Positions 1 through 11,371 of a DNA stretch of 64,000 nt are shown here, piece by piece. The stretch comes from Streptomyces sp. CB00455 (GTDB taxonomy: Bacteria > Actinomycetota > Actinomycetes > Streptomycetales > Streptomycetaceae). Each line of letters opens with the position of its first letter. Positions within the stretch are counted from its first letter, which is position 1. The stretch is taken from the NCBI RefSeq assembly GCF_001905445.1, contig NZ_LIVQ01000001.1:868001-932000 (forward strand), in the 5' to 3' direction. A model generated the notes under the pieces. The model had not been told where the DNA came from. It ran no database searches and was given only the letters and a program-made list of their open reading frames with translations. The translations under genes and the position numbers were made by a program.

Positions 1-156
1 GATCACCATGATCAGGGCGTCCTTGGCGGCCTGCGGGCCGGAGGCGGGGTCGGCCGGGGCGTCGTCCGTGGAGCAGCCGGCCAGCGCGAGGGGGGCGAGA
101 GCGGCGGTCAGCACGGTCCGGCGGCGCGGTCCGGAACCGGCGGGGGCTTGTGGCAT
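1..156 (-). CDS. Lipoprotein, N-terminal part only (cut by window edge)
   Basis: The first 52 codons of a gene that runs off the left edge. The N-terminus has two arginines before a hydrophobic stretch (TVLTAALAPLALAGC), giving a type II signal peptide whose lipobox is LALAGC, then a Ser/Thr/Asp/Pro-rich linker. It should be exported and lipid-anchored outside the membrane. An in-frame ATG six codons upstream (174) is an alternative start; neither start has a good ribosome-binding site. The mature domain is outside the window, so the function cannot be named. It reads in the same direction as the sdh operon but lies 400 bp beyond sdhB and a hairpin, so it is probably a separate unit. Confidence 0.6.
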   Translation of the reverse strand, partial: MPQAPAGSGPRRRTVLTAALAPLALAGCSTDDAPADPASGPQAAKDALIMVI

Positions 157-517
157 GGGGCCACTGTCGGCCATGCGCCGGGCCGGGGCTGGGCGCGGCG
201 CGTCGTACGGCCCGTACGAGCGCCCGGTCGGCGGAGCGGGGCGGCCGATCGGATGAGCGCACCCCGTCACCACCGGGCTCGCGCACCGGACGGCGCAGCG
301 GGCCTGCGCACCATGACGCCCGACCGGACCTGAGCATCGGATGGGGCCACCGGACGGGTGTCCGGACGGGCGGCCGGATGGGCCGATCAGGCCGGTGCAT
401 CCGGTCGGGCGGGTGGTGCGGGCGGCCGGGCGTGCGAGCGGGCGGCTCTCGGCGCCGGTTTCCGGTCGGGCAGACAGGCGGCGGGCAGTCGGGCGGGCGG
501 GGCGGCAGGCGTTCGGC
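157..517. other. Intergenic region without a supported gene
   Basis: GC-rich spacer between the partial lipoprotein gene and sdhB. It contains imperfect short repeats of the type CCGGTCGGGCGG and CCGGACGGG. I see no convincing start plus ribosome-binding site plus codon pattern on either strand. Confidence 0.5.
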
Positions 518-539
518 CCGCCCCGCCATCGCGGGGCGG
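518..539 (-). terminator. Hairpin after sdhB
   Basis: A 9-bp GC stem (CGCCCCGC paired with GCGGGGCG) around a four-base loop, 18 bp past the sdhB stop. Streptomyces terminators often lack a T-tract, and this one does too. Confidence 0.5.
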
Positions 540-556
540 CCCTGCGATCAGGGCGG

Positions 557-1293
557 TCAGCCCTTGCGGACCGCCCGCAGCCACTCCTTGTTCATGGCGG
601 CGATGGAGGGGAGCGGGATCCCCTTGGGGCAGGCCGTGGCGCACTCGCCGGTCAGGGTGCAGCCGCCGAATCCCTCCTCGTCCATGCGGGCCACCATGTC
701 CAGTACACGGGTCTCGCGCTCGGGCGAGCCCTGCGGCAGGACATTGAGGTGGTTGATCTTGGCGGCGGTGAAGAGCATCGCCGAGCCGTTGGGGCAGGCC
801 GCCACGCAGGCGCCGCAGCCGATGCACTCGGCGTGTTCGAAGGCGTGGTCCGCGGCGGCTTTGGGTACGGCGGTGGCGTGCGCCTCGGGGGCCGCGCCGG
901 TCGGGGCGGTGATGTAGCCGCCCGCCTGGATGATCCGGTCGAAGGCGCCGCGGTCGACGACGAGGTCCTTGACGACGGGGAAGGCGGCGGCCCGCCACGG
1001 CTCGACGTCGATGGTGTCGCCGTCGGCGAAGGACCGCATGTGAAGCTGGCAGGTGGTGGTGCGTTCGGGGCCGTGGGCGTCGCCGTTGATGACGAGGCTG
1101 CACGCGCCGCAGATGCCCTCGCGGCAGTCGTGGTCGAAGGCGACCGGGTCCTCGCCGCGCAGGATGAGGTCCTCGTTGAGGGTGTCGAGCATCTCCAGGA
1201 AGGACATGTCCCGGGTGATCCCGTCGACCTCGTACGAGGCCATGGCGCCGGGGGCTTCGGGGTTCCGCTGGCGCCAGACGCGCAGGGTGAGCT

Positions 1294-1297
<4 letters not shown>
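557..1297 (-). CDS. sdhB: Succinate dehydrogenase iron-sulfur subunit
   Basis: Electron-transfer subunit of membrane-bound succinate dehydrogenase (complex II). It passes electrons from FAD in SdhA to the cytochrome b subunit. The 246-residue protein shows all three cluster motifs: [2Fe-2S] [12 protein letters not shown] (C58, C63, C66, with C83), [4Fe-4S] [11 protein letters not shown] (C158, C161, C164, C168) and [3Fe-4S] [11 protein letters not shown] (C213, C219, C223). The start is fixed by the ATGA overlap with the sdhA stop, implying translational coupling. It is the last gene of sdhC-sdhA-sdhB, the order typical of the Bacillus-like complex II with a single large cytochrome b subunit. 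Confidence 0.96.
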
Positions 1298-3291
<1,994 letters not shown>

Positions 3292-3293
3292 GG

Positions 3294-3998
3294 TCAGTTC
3301 ACCACTCCGGCCATCACGGCCACGGGGACGGAGACGAAGCCCGCGAAGAGGACGAGGGCCAGGGCGTTGGCCAGGAGCTTCAGGGTCCGCTCGCGCCGGG
3401 CGTTGCCCGCGCCGAGTGTCTGGGCGGCGCTCCAGAAGCCGTGCCGGACGTGCAGGCCGAGAGCTGCCATCGCCACGATGTAGAGGGTGTTGCCGTACCA
3501 GGTGGAGAAGGTGGCGAGGACGTTCTCGTACGGGTGCCCGGCCCAGGCGCGCTCGTTGACGGTGAGCGTGGTGAGGTCGAGCAGGTGCCAGACGATGAAC
3601 AGGCCGAGGATGACGCCGCCCCAGCGCATGGTGCGGGTGGCATAGGCGGCGCGGCGGCGTTTGTGCGCGTACTTCACCGGGCGTGCCCCGATGGCCAGCC
3701 GGCTGAGCTGGTAGGCAGAGACGGCGTGGGCGATGACGGCGGCCAGGAGCACGACGCGGACGATCCACAGGGCCCACTCGTGGTGGAGGAAGGGCGAGCC
3801 GAGGGTGCGCAGCCAGTGGGCGTAGCCGTTGAACTCCTCCGGCCCGAAGAAGATCTTGAGGTTGCCGAGCATGTGCGCGACGAGGTAGCCGAGCATGATC
3901 AGGCCGGAGACGGCCATCACGGTCTTTTTGCCGACGGACGAGTCCCAGAGCGTGCGCGTGGTGGACGGCCGTCGGCCCGTCCGCGTTGCCAGAGCCAT
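3294..3998 (-). CDS. sdhC: Succinate dehydrogenase cytochrome b subunit
   Basis: Five-helix membrane anchor of complex II (234 residues), predicted to bind two hemes b and reduce quinone. Conserved histidines sit in separate helices: H42 (AHMLGN), H91 (IAHAVSAY), H138 (VWHLLDL) and H183/H186 (LHVRHGF), as in the Bacillus/Wolinella-type subunit. An upstream in-frame ATG at 4040 would add 14 residues. I prefer 3998 because [10 protein letters not shown] resembles the usual short N-terminus, but no strong ribosome-binding site decides it. It is the first gene of the sdhCAB operon and is divergent from a LysR gene with a palindrome between them. Confidence 0.93.
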   Translation of the reverse strand: MALATRTGRRPSTTRTLWDSSVGKKTVMAVSGLIMLGYLVAHMLGNLKIFFGPEEFNGYAHWLRTLGSPFLHHEWALWIVRVVLLAAVIAHAVSAYQLSRLAIGARPVKYAHKRRRAAYATRTMRWGGVILGLFIVWHLLDLTTLTVNERAWAGHPYENVLATFSTWYGNTLYIVAMAALGLHVRHGFWSAAQTLGAGNARRERTLKLLANALALVLFAGFVSVPVAVMAGVVN

Positions 3999-4054
3999 AC
4001 GACGACCGTAAGGACCGAGGCCCCGAAAGGTCCAAGACATGATGGGGCTGATCG

Positions 4055-4073
4055 CGATAGTTTTTCCCTATCG
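4055..4073. promoter_or_regulatory. Palindrome between sdhC and the LysR gene (LysR box)
   Basis: Perfect inverted repeat CGATAG-N7-CTATCG. It contains T-N11-A (T at 4058, A at 4070), the recognised core of LysR-type operators. It covers the -35/spacer region expected for the LysR gene promoter, which fits autoregulation, and lies 57 bp upstream of sdhC. Confidence 0.65.
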
Positions 4074-4078
4074 GGCGG

Positions 4079-4084
4079 TAGCCT
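4079..4084 (+). promoter_or_regulatory. -10 element TAGCCT of the LysR gene; probably leaderless
   Basis: TAGCCT fits the Streptomyces -10 form TANNNT and lies 6 bp before the ATG at 4091. Transcription would then begin at or next to the start codon, giving a leaderless mRNA. GGAGGG touches the ATG and so is too close to work as a ribosome-binding site. Confidence 0.55.
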
Positions 4085-4090
4085 GGAGGG

Positions 4091-4969
4091 ATGCAGTTCC
4101 AGCAGCTCCTGTATTTCGTCGCCGTCGCAGAAACCCGGCACTTCACCCGTGCTGCCGAGCGGGTGCACGTGGCCCAGCCGTCGCTGTCCCAGCAGATCAA
4201 GGCGCTGGAGCGGGAGCTGGGGGCCGAGCTGTTCAGCCGGGCGCGGGGCAACATCACGCTGACCGACGCGGGTGAGGCGCTGCTGCCCCTGGCCCGGCGG
4301 ATCCTCGCGGACGCGGACACCGCACGGCTGGAGGTACAGGAACTCGCGCAGCTGCGCCGCGGCCGGGTCCGGCTGGGCGCCACACCGAGCGTGTGTACGG
4401 GCCTGCTGCCGGACGTCCTGCGCACGTTCCACACGGCGCATCCGGGGATCGAGCTGCTGATCGAGGAGAGCGGCTCACTCGACCTCGTGCGGGAACTGGC
4501 TCGCGGCGCCCTGGACCTGGCGCTGGTCGTCCTGCCGCTGCCGCCCTCGGCTCCCTCGCTGACCACGGTGGAGCTGCTGACGGAAGACCTGGTGGTGGTC
4601 TCGTCCGCCGAGCTGCCGGCGCCCGGCGGGGGCGCGCCTTTGACCATCTCGGGGCTGCGCGACGAGCCGATGGTCATGTTCCGGCATGGGTACGACCTGC
4701 GGGAACTGACGGTGGCGGCATGCCGCGCGGCGGGTTTCGAGCCGGCGTTCACGGTGGAGGGCGGTGAGATGGACGCGGTGCTGGGCTTCGTACGGGCGGG
4801 GCTGGGTGTCGCGGTGGTCCCGGCGATGGTCGCGGACCGGCCCGGATCCGGCCTGCGGGCAACACCCCTGGCGGCCTCGCCGCTGCGCCGGACGATCGCC
4901 CTGGCCCATCGCACCGATGTGGCTCCCCCGCGCGCGGCACGCGAACTGAAACGCATCCTGGTGGGCTGA
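4091..4969 (+). CDS. LysR-family transcriptional regulator
   Basis: A 292-residue LysR regulator. The N-terminal winged helix-turn-helix (residues 1-60) is canonical: [18 protein letters not shown], then [16 protein letters not shown] and [12 protein letters not shown]. It is followed by a linker helix and a two-lobed periplasmic-binding-type effector domain (about 90-290). It is transcribed away from sdhCAB across 92 bp holding a T-N11-A palindrome, the usual layout in which a LysR protein controls its divergent neighbour and itself. The effector is unknown; a TCA-cycle or carbon-source signal is inference from context. It starts without a spaced ribosome-binding site. Confidence 0.93.
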   Translation: MQFQQLLYFVAVAETRHFTRAAERVHVAQPSLSQQIKALERELGAELFSRARGNITLTDAGEALLPLARRILADADTARLEVQELAQLRRGRVRLGATPSVCTGLLPDVLRTFHTAHPGIELLIEESGSLDLVRELARGALDLALVVLPLPPSAPSLTTVELLTEDLVVVSSAELPAPGGGAPLTISGLRDEPMVMFRHGYDLRELTVAACRAAGFEPAFTVEGGEMDAVLGFVRAGLGVAVVPAMVADRPGSGLRATPLAASPLRRTIALAHRTDVAPPRAARELKRILVG

Positions 4970-5029
4970 CAGGCGGCCGCGGCGGCGCCTGCGCCCGTGC
5001 CGATGGCGGTGCGGGTGGCGGTGCGGGTG

Positions 5030-5674
5030 TCAGAGGGTGCGTATGGGCAACACCCGGTCGAGGCCGCCCGCCAGCATCGCGAACGCCGCGTCGGCGTCGG
5101 CCACGGCGGCCGGATGGGCCGCATCGGCGCTCTGTCCCGACTGGATCCGGCGCCAGTTCTCCCGGCCCAGCTCCTGACGGACGGCCACCAGGTGCTGCGC
5201 CGCCAGTCGCGCGGTGAGCGCGGGGGCGGACTCCGCCTCGAGGACGGCGGCCAGCAGCTCCTTCTCGCGTGCGGTGTAGTGGGCGAGCCGGCTCTCCAGG
5301 CTGGCGGTGGAGTAGAGCAGCTGCTGGAAGGCCACGACGTCCGGGTGGTCGCAGAGCCCGGTGATCGGGTCCCGCCGGTCGAGGGCCTCCAGGAAGTGGG
5401 CGTGGACGGCGCCGACCGGCCCCCGCCCGGCCGGCCGGTCGCGCACCACGCGCGCCGCCTCGTCCTGGTGGTCGGCGAACCGGTCCAGCACCAGGTCCTC
5501 CTTGCTCGGGAAGTACCGGAACAGCGTGGGCTTGGAGACCTCCGCCGCGGCGGCGACATCCGCCACCGAGACGGCATCGAAGCCCCGTTCCAGGAAGAGC
5601 TCCAGCGCCGTGGCCGCCAACTGGCGACGCGTACGCAGTTTCTTGTTCTCGCGCAGACCCGTCGTGTTGTCCAT
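5030..5674 (-). CDS. TetR-family transcriptional repressor
   Basis: 214 residues. The N-terminal helix-turn-helix (about 14-60) carries the family signature [41 protein letters not shown]. The C-terminal helical ligand and dimer domain is not similar enough to anything I know to predict an effector. It diverges from an FAD monooxygenase gene with a symmetric element between them, so it most likely represses that gene and itself. That pairing is common for detoxification or antibiotic-modifying monooxygenases. Confidence 0.92.
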   Translation of the reverse strand: MDNTTGLRENKKLRTRRQLAATALELFLERGFDAVSVADVAAAAEVSKPTLFRYFPSKEDLVLDRFADHQDEAARVVRDRPAGRGPVGAVHAHFLEALDRRDPITGLCDHPDVVAFQQLLYSTASLESRLAHYTAREKELLAAVLEAESAPALTARLAAQHLVAVRQELGRENWRRIQSGQSADAAHPAAVADADAAFAMLAGGLDRVLPIRTL

Positions 5675-5699
5675 GCGTGAAGACTAGCACGGATTCGTG

Positions 5700-5723
5700 A
5701 CCGGGTAATTTTTTTTACCGGGT
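5700..5723. promoter_or_regulatory. Candidate TetR operator between repressor and monooxygenase
   Basis: Direct repeats ACCGGGT at 5700-5706 and 5717-5723 flank an eight-base T run. The centre forms the palindrome GTAA-T6-TTAC (5705-5718). This is unusually AT-rich for the genome and lies in the 111-bp divergent region. Confidence 0.55.
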
Positions 5724-5785
5724 TGCTTTTTCGGTCGGGAGCCGGTTTCCTTGAGGCAACGACGACGGCGATGAGAGGACTTCCG

Positions 5786-6862
5786 ATGACGGACGTACTG
5801 ATCGCGGGCTCCGGCCCGACCGGCCTCACCCTGGCCTGCGAACTGGCACTCCGCGGCATCCCCGTCCGCGTCCTGGAGCAGCGGGAGGGGCCCCACCGCG
5901 AGTCGCGGGGCAAGGGCCTCGACCCCGCGTCCCTGGAGGTCTTCGGCCGGATCGGAGCGGCCGAGCGGATGTGCGCGGCCGGCGCGCGGAAGGTGATCCT
6001 GCGCAAGTACTTCGACGGCGCACACGTCAAAGACACTGCGAGCGGCGACGGCCTCCTGATCGGTCAATGGCGGATCGAGGAGGTCCTGCGCGAGCGGCTG
6101 GCCGAGCTGGGCGTCCGGGTCGAATACGGGGCGGAGCTCGTCGGCATCGCCCAGGAGGCGGCGGGGGTCACCGCACGGCTGGCCGACGGCCGCACGGTCC
6201 GCACGCGCTATCTGGCCGGCTGTGACGGGGGCCGCAGCTCGACCCGGACCCTCCTGCGGATCCCGTTCGAAGGACATACCGAGGAGGCACTGATGATGGT
6301 TCTGGGCGATGTGAGGGCGCCCGGCCTGAGCAGGGATTACTGGCACCAGTGGTTCACCTCGGACGGCGGGGGGATCATGCTGTGCCCGATACCGGGGACG
6401 GAGACCTTCCAACTACAGGGCTCGCCGGAAGAGGACGGCGAAGGCGGGGCAATGCCGCCCACGCTGGAAAGCTTCCAGCGGCTCTTCGACCGGCACGCGC
6501 GGCTGCCGGGGATCCGGCTGGCGGATCCCACCTGGCTCTCCGCCTGGCGCAGCAACGTCCGCATGGCTGCCCGGATGCGGGAGGGCCGGGTCTTCCTCGC
6601 CGGGGACGCGGCACACGTCCATCCGATAGCCGGGGGCCGTGGCATGAACACCGGGATCCAGGACGCGGCCGCCCTCGGCCGGACGCTGGCGGCGGTCCTC
6701 ACCGACCCGGGCGGATCGCTGCGGGAGGACGCGCTCGACGCGTACGAGGCCGAGCGCCTGCCGGTGGCGGCAGAGTTGCTGGCCGACACCACGCGCCGGA
6801 TGGAGCGGGTCCTGGCGGCAGTCCGCGAGCCGGGGGTCGGCACGGAGGCGGGCATGGACTGA
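5786..6862 (+). CDS. FAD-dependent aromatic monooxygenase
   Basis: Class A flavoprotein hydroxylase (358 residues) using NAD(P)H and O2. It has the FAD dinucleotide motif [17 protein letters not shown] (about 7-23), a DG motif ([10 protein letters not shown]) and the GD motif [22 protein letters not shown]. These match the pentachlorophenol/rifampicin-monooxygenase-like group. It is shorter than most members (roughly 400-550), lacking the C-terminal thioredoxin-like domain. The start at 5786 is chosen because AGGA lies 6 bases upstream; an ATG five codons earlier is possible. It diverges from a TetR gene, suggesting induction by a small molecule. The substrate is unknown. Confidence 0.88.
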   Translation: MTDVLIAGSGPTGLTLACELALRGIPVRVLEQREGPHRESRGKGLDPASLEVFGRIGAAERMCAAGARKVILRKYFDGAHVKDTASGDGLLIGQWRIEEVLRERLAELGVRVEYGAELVGIAQEAAGVTARLADGRTVRTRYLAGCDGGRSSTRTLLRIPFEGHTEEALMMVLGDVRAPGLSRDYWHQWFTSDGGGIMLCPIPGTETFQLQGSPEEDGEGGAMPPTLESFQRLFDRHARLPGIRLADPTWLSAWRSNVRMAARMREGRVFLAGDAAHVHPIAGGRGMNTGIQDAAALGRTLAAVLTDPGGSLREDALDAYEAERLPVAAELLADTTRRMERVLAAVREPGVGTEAGMD

Positions 6863-7030
6863 CGACCTGGCCGGCGCCGGCCTTCCCACCACCGGCCTCC
6901 GGCGACCGCCGGTCGCCCTCCGCCGCTCACCCCCGCCGGTCCCGGTCCCCCACTGCCGTCGCTCGCCGCCCGGGAGCACGCGTCGGGCCGGGGCGGCGGC
7001 CCAGGTCCGGACCCGGGCCCGGGCCCGACC

Positions 7031-7058
7031 GACGCCCGCGCCGGGCGGTGCGGGCGTC
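7031..7058. terminator. Hairpin at the end of the GGDEF/EAL gene
   Basis: GACGCCCGC pairs with GCGGGCGTC (9 bp) around a 10-base loop, overlapping the stop codon of the minus-strand gene. It lies between convergent genes and could serve both. Another GC palindrome (CCCGGGCCCGGG) lies just upstream. Confidence 0.45.
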
Positions 7059-9417
7059 AGGAGGGTGCCGGCGCGGCGTCCGAGAGGGAGAGGGTGTGGA
7101 TGCGGTCCGGTGAGCCGGGGCGGGCGTAGTACCAGCCCTGGGCGGTGTCGCAGCCGAGGGCTCGCAGCTGGGCGGCCTGCACACCGGTCTCCACGCCCTC
7201 GACCGTGACGGCCAGTTCGAGACTGTGGGCCAGGGCGACGATACCCTCCACGATCTTGACGTCGACCGGGTTGGGCGGGCTGTGCTGCATCCCCTGGGTG
7301 AAGGAGCGGTCCAGCTTCAGGACGCTGACCGGGAGGCGGCGCAGGTTGGCCAGATTGGAGTAGCCGGTGCCGAAGTCGTCGAGCGCGATGTCCACCCCCA
7401 GGGCGGCGAGCCGTCGCAGGGGTTCGAGGAGTTCGTCGTCGGCGCCTATCAGGGCCGATTCGGTGACCTCCAGGCACAGCGCGCCCGGGGCGAGGCCCGA
7501 CTTCTCCAGCACGGCGACCGTGTCGGCGACCAGGCCGGGGTGGTGCAGCTGGGTCGGTGAGAGGTTGACGTTGATGCGCAGGGCAGAGCCGCCGTGCTGG
7601 CGCTGCCAGTTGCGGGCTTGGCGGACGGACTCCTCCAGGACCCAGCGGCCGAGCGGCACGATCAGCCCGGTCCGTTCGGCGAGCGGAATGAAACGGTCCG
7701 GACCGAGCACCCCGTACTGCGGGTGGGACCAGCGCACCAGCGCCTCCGCGCCGTGCACGCTGCCGTCGTGCAGGTGCACCAGCGGCTGGTACTCGATGAA
7801 GAACTCGCCGCGTTCCAGCGCCGCCGGCAGCGCGTTGGTCAGTCCGTGCCGGGTGATGGCGCGGGCGTCGGCCTCGGCGTCGGCGAATTCGAAGCGGTTG
7901 CCGCCCGCAGCCTTGGCCCGGTACATCGTGATGTCGGCGCTGCGCAGGACCTCCGCCGGCGTGCGCTCCTTGGCCGGACCCTCCACGATGCCGATGCTGC
8001 CCCGGACGGTCAGCTCACGACCCTCCAGCCGGATCGGCGTGGCGAGGGCGGACAGGATGCGCACGGCGAGGTCGGTCACCTCCTGCTCGGTGTCCGAGCC
8101 GGTGGTCAGGGCGACGAACTCGTCGCCGCCGAGCCGGGCGACGACCTCGCCGGGGCCGGTCGCGCAGCTCTGGAGCCGGTCGGCGACCTCGACCAGCAGC
8201 CGGTCCCCCGCCGAGTGGCCGAGGCTGTCGTTGACCGCCTTGAACCCGTCGAGATCGAGGTAGCACAGGCCGAAGCGCGCGCCGCCGGCCCCGCTCAGGG
8301 CCTTCTCCAGCCGCTCGAAGAACAGTGTCCGGTTGGGCAGGCCGGTCAGGGCGTCGTGGGTGGCCTCGTAGCGCAGGCGCAGGTTCAGCAGCCGGCGTTC
8401 GGTGGTGTCCTCCATCAGTGCCAGCTGGTATTGCGGCACGCCGTCGGCGTCCCGGAGCAGCGACACCGTCAGGTTGGTCCAGAGCACGGTGCCGTCGTGC
8501 CGGTAGTACGGCTTCTCGACGCGGTAGTTCTCGCGCTCGCCCCGCACCAGTTCGCCGTACATCTTCCAGACGTGCGGAGTGTCGTCCGGATGGCCCCACT
8601 CGCTGACCTTGCGGCTGCGGACGTGGCCTTCCAGGCCGCCGAACATCTGCAACAGCGTGTCGTTGACCTCAAGGATGTTCCCGTCGAGGTCGGCGATTCC
8701 GATCCCCACGGCCGCCCCCTCGAAGACCGCCCGGAAGCGCGCCTCGCTGGCGTGCAGGGCCTGCTGGGCGTCGATGCGGGCGGTCAGGGCGGAGCGGGCG
8801 ATGGCCTCCTGCTCCTTGAGGGTGCGTTCGCGAAGAGCGCGGGCGAATCCCGCCGCGATGCCGTGTTGCAGGCGGGCGCAGCGGGACCGGTACTCCTCGG
8901 TGTCCTCCACGCCGGAGGCGCCGGGTCCGCTCGGGCTGCGACCGGCGCCCGCGCCGCAGTAGAGCACCAGGTAGGACTCGACCACCCCGAGGGTGCCGGC
9001 GAGGGCCTCGGGGTCGGTGCAGTGCACGGCGACGAGTTCGGCCCCCACCCGCTGGCCGACGGCCGCGTCGAAGGGCCGGGCGTGCAGGGCCTCGGCGAGC
9101 GTGCGGGTGAGCGGTACGAGGTGCAGTTCGAACTCGGCGCGCGTCAGCGAGGTCGCCGTGACGGGGAAGATCGCCCGTCCCCAGATCGTGGCGAACCGGG
9201 CGATCCGGTCCTCGAAGCCGCCCTTGGGAGTCGCGGCCGGCGCGGGCGCCGCCCCGGGCGCCGGGGCAGCGGGCACCGGGGACGCCGGAGCCGGGGCATG
9301 GGCCTGGGCAGCGGGGGCCTGGGCACGGGACGCCGGGGCAGGGGGCACCGGGGCCGGGACGTCCGCGGCCGCCACCGCGGTGTCCGGCGCGCCCGCCGTC
9401 TGTGCCGGGAGTCTCAC
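7057..9417 (-). CDS. PAS-GGDEF-EAL cyclic-di-GMP turnover protein
   Basis: 786 residues. The Ala/Pro-rich N-terminus (1-65) is followed by a helical segment, a PAS domain (about 215-340, ASEARFRAVFEGAAVGIGIAD), a GGDEF domain (about 350-510) with intact RLGGDEF, and an EAL domain (about 520-780) with EALVRW, DDFGTGYSNL and VEGVET. Both the diguanylate cyclase and phosphodiesterase signatures are intact, so it may make and degrade c-di-GMP, which controls development in Streptomyces through BldD. No transmembrane segment is seen. It starts with GTG whose bases overlap the stop of the upstream methyltransferase (GTGA), so the two are translationally coupled. Confidence 0.92.
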   Translation of the reverse strand: MRLPAQTAGAPDTAVAAADVPAPVPPAPASRAQAPAAQAHAPAPASPVPAAPAPGAAPAPAATPKGGFEDRIARFATIWGRAIFPVTATSLTRAEFELHLVPLTRTLAEALHARPFDAAVGQRVGAELVAVHCTDPEALAGTLGVVESYLVLYCGAGAGRSPSGPGASGVEDTEEYRSRCARLQHGIAAGFARALRERTLKEQEAIARSALTARIDAQQALHASEARFRAVFEGAAVGIGIADLDGNILEVNDTLLQMFGGLEGHVRSRKVSEWGHPDDTPHVWKMYGELVRGERENYRVEKPYYRHDGTVLWTNLTVSLLRDADGVPQYQLALMEDTTERRLLNLRLRYEATHDALTGLPNRTLFFERLEKALSGAGGARFGLCYLDLDGFKAVNDSLGHSAGDRLLVEVADRLQSCATGPGEVVARLGGDEFVALTTGSDTEQEVTDLAVRILSALATPIRLEGRELTVRGSIGIVEGPAKERTPAEVLRSADITMYRAKAAGGNRFEFADAEADARAITRHGLTNALPAALERGEFFIEYQPLVHLHDGSVHGAEALVRWSHPQYGVLGPDRFIPLAERTGLIVPLGRWVLEESVRQARNWQRQHGGSALRINVNLSPTQLHHPGLVADTVAVLEKSGLAPGALCLEVTESALIGADDELLEPLRRLAALGVDIALDDFGTGYSNLANLRRLPVSVLKLDRSFTQGMQHSPPNPVDVKIVEGIVALAHSLELAVTVEGVETGVQAAQLRALGCDTAQGWYYARPGSPDRIHTLSLSDAAPAPS

Positions 9418-10247
9418 GCCTTGCGTCCCACGCCACCGAAGCCGGAGAAGGCGTACGGGTCCTCGGCACGCGCTTCGGCGTCGCCCTCGGCCCCGTGTCC
9501 GTCCGGCCGCCAGTCGGGCATCGACACCAGCCCGGGCTCCAGCAGTTCGAAGCCGTCGAAGAAGCCTCGGATCTGCTCCCCGCTGCGCATGACGAGGGGG
9601 TTGCGGATCTCCCGGTAGACGCCGACGGTGCCGCCCGCGACCTCCTCCGTGAGCGGGATGCCCTCGTAGGAGGCGTGCGTGACGATCAGCAGGCTGCCTG
9701 GAGCCAGCGCGTCGCGCAGCTCGGCCACGGCGGCGTAGGGGTCGTCCGCGTCCTCCAGGAAGTGCAGGACGGCGACGAGCAGCAGCGCGACCGGGCGGTC
9801 GAAGTCGAGCAGCCGTGCGACCTCGGGCGCGGCCAGGATCTCCTGCGGCTTGCGGAGATCGCCCGCGACGACACCGCTGCGCTCGTCGCCGGCCAGGACC
9901 GCCTGGCTGTGCGCGACGGCCACCGGGTCGTGGTCGACGTAGACGACGTGTGCCTCGGGGCTGGCGGCCTGGGCGACCTCGTGGACATTGCCGAAGGTGG
10001 GGATGCCGGAGCCGATGTCGAGGAACTGCGTGATGCCCTCGCCGACGGCGTGGCGGACGGCGCGGCGCATGAATGCCCGGTTCGCCTGCATGATCTTGGG
10101 CAGGCCCGGCATGAATTCCATGGCGCGGCGGGCAGCCTGGCGGTCGACCTCGAAATTGTGGGAGCCGCCCAGGTAGTAATCGTAGATGCGGGACACGCTC
10201 GGCACCGATATGTCGATGCCCGGCGGGGCCCAGGCGGGGCGCTCCAT
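9414..10247 (-). CDS. SAM-dependent methyltransferase, DUF574/Methyltransf_19 type
   Basis: 277-residue methyltransferase of the family very abundant in Streptomyces. Landmarks are PSVSRIYDYYLGGSHNFEVDR at the N-terminus, the SAM-binding motif FLDIGSGIPTFGNVHE, YVDHDP and VALLLVAVLHFLED. Substrates of this family are mostly unknown. The start at 10247 is preferred over longer frames because GGAGA lies 6 bases before it and MERPAWAPPGIDISVPS is the family N-terminus. It forms a coupled pair with the PAS-GGDEF-EAL gene downstream, hinting at a role in c-di-GMP-linked control. Confidence 0.88.
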   Translation of the reverse strand: MERPAWAPPGIDISVPSVSRIYDYYLGGSHNFEVDRQAARRAMEFMPGLPKIMQANRAFMRRAVRHAVGEGITQFLDIGSGIPTFGNVHEVAQAASPEAHVVYVDHDPVAVAHSQAVLAGDERSGVVAGDLRKPQEILAAPEVARLLDFDRPVALLLVAVLHFLEDADDPYAAVAELRDALAPGSLLIVTHASYEGIPLTEEVAGGTVGVYREIRNPLVMRSGEQIRGFFDGFELLEPGLVSMPDWRPDGHGAEGDAEARAEDPYAFSGFGGVGRKA

Positions 10248-10573
10248 CGAGGTCTCCAAGCCTTGTTCATGCGGCGGTCCGTGCGGGGTCGGACTCCTGT
10301 CCGAGCCGAATGTACTGATCATTTCCCAACAGGGCGAGCAAAAGCGGAAATTGGCGGTCCGTTCTTCGTCACACACCAAAGGCCCCTGCCGCCCCTGACC
10401 GGCGAATGATCGATACCGACACATCCCTTTTGGGAATTGCCCGACAGGGGCTCGCAGTCGCCCGCCAACCGGAACCGGAGTGGCTCAAACCTCTATGGTC
10501 GACACTCCACCCGTTCAGGCGAACCCGGGCGGACCTGCGGGTGCGCGGGCGCGTGCGGGCCCATGCTCCCCGG

Positions 10574-11335
10574 GTGAACAAAGCCTGTGCCAGGCGCCTG
10601 CTGGCGGTCCCGGTCCTGCTGTGGGCGGCATTGTCCGCCACGCCGGCCGTGGCTGATAGCCGCGCTTACGCGACGACCGGTCCCGGCGACGGCGCGGCCG
10701 TCGCCGCAGTGGTCGCGGTGGCTGCCGGCGGCGGTCACGGTGGCGCTGCGGGTGGCGGACATCACGGCCGCGATCACCACGACGGTCAGGTCGACCACCG
10801 CGGAGGGAGCCCCGCCGAAGGCCACGGAAGAGGCCACAGAGGGGGCCACGGAGGAGGCCACGGCGAAGGCCACGGAAGAGGCCACGGCGGGCACCCGCAC
10901 GGCAAGCCCCCGTGCCCGCCTCCGCCTCCCCCGCCGTGCCCGCCTCCCCCACCACCGCCCAAGCCCACACCTCCGCCCACACCCCCGCCTCCGCCTCCGC
11001 CTCCGCCGAAACCCACCCCACCGCCCAAGCCCACTCCCCCACTCCCGCCCCCGCCCGTACCGGCACCCGCGCCCAAGCCCGTCCCGAAGCCCGTCGCGCC
11101 CGCACCCCCACCGCCCAAGCCGGCCCCCGCCCCACCCCGGGTGATCCGGACGCCTCCCCCGCCGGAACCGGCGCCCGCGGCGGCGGCCCCGTCTCCCGCG
11201 CCCAGGCCGGTGGCCCGTCCCGCCTACCACGCCCCCTCCCGCAAGCCGGCCGAGCACCACGTCTCGCCCGTGACCTTCACCCTGATGACCGCCGCTCCCG
11301 CCGTGCTCGCGATCGTCGCGCTGCGCCCGCGGTAG
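10574..11335 (+). CDS. Secreted His/Gly-rich and Pro-rich surface protein
   Basis: About 253 residues in four parts: a signal peptide (ARRLLAVPVLLWAALSATPAVA), a Gly/His-rich segment made of GHG-type repeats, a long polyproline stalk (PPPPPP and KPTPPP runs) and a hydrophobic C-terminus (LMTAAPAVLAIVALRPR) that may anchor it. The proline segment looks like a wall-spanning stalk. The histidines could bind metal, but that is inference. The GTG start places the signal peptide at the N-terminus; no clear ribosome-binding site supports it, and the frame is open further upstream. It lies 36 bp before the DUF4239 gene in the same direction. Confidence 0.6.
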   Translation: MNKACARRLLAVPVLLWAALSATPAVADSRAYATTGPGDGAAVAAVVAVAAGGGHGGAAGGGHHGRDHHDGQVDHRGGSPAEGHGRGHRGGHGGGHGEGHGRGHGGHPHGKPPCPPPPPPPCPPPPPPPKPTPPPTPPPPPPPPPKPTPPPKPTPPLPPPPVPAPAPKPVPKPVAPAPPPPKPAPAPPRVIRTPPPPEPAPAAAAPSPAPRPVARPAYHAPSRKPAEHHVSPVTFTLMTAAPAVLAIVALRPR

Positions 11336-11371
11336 CCCTTACGCCCCACCCTTGACCGATCGGGAGTCATC

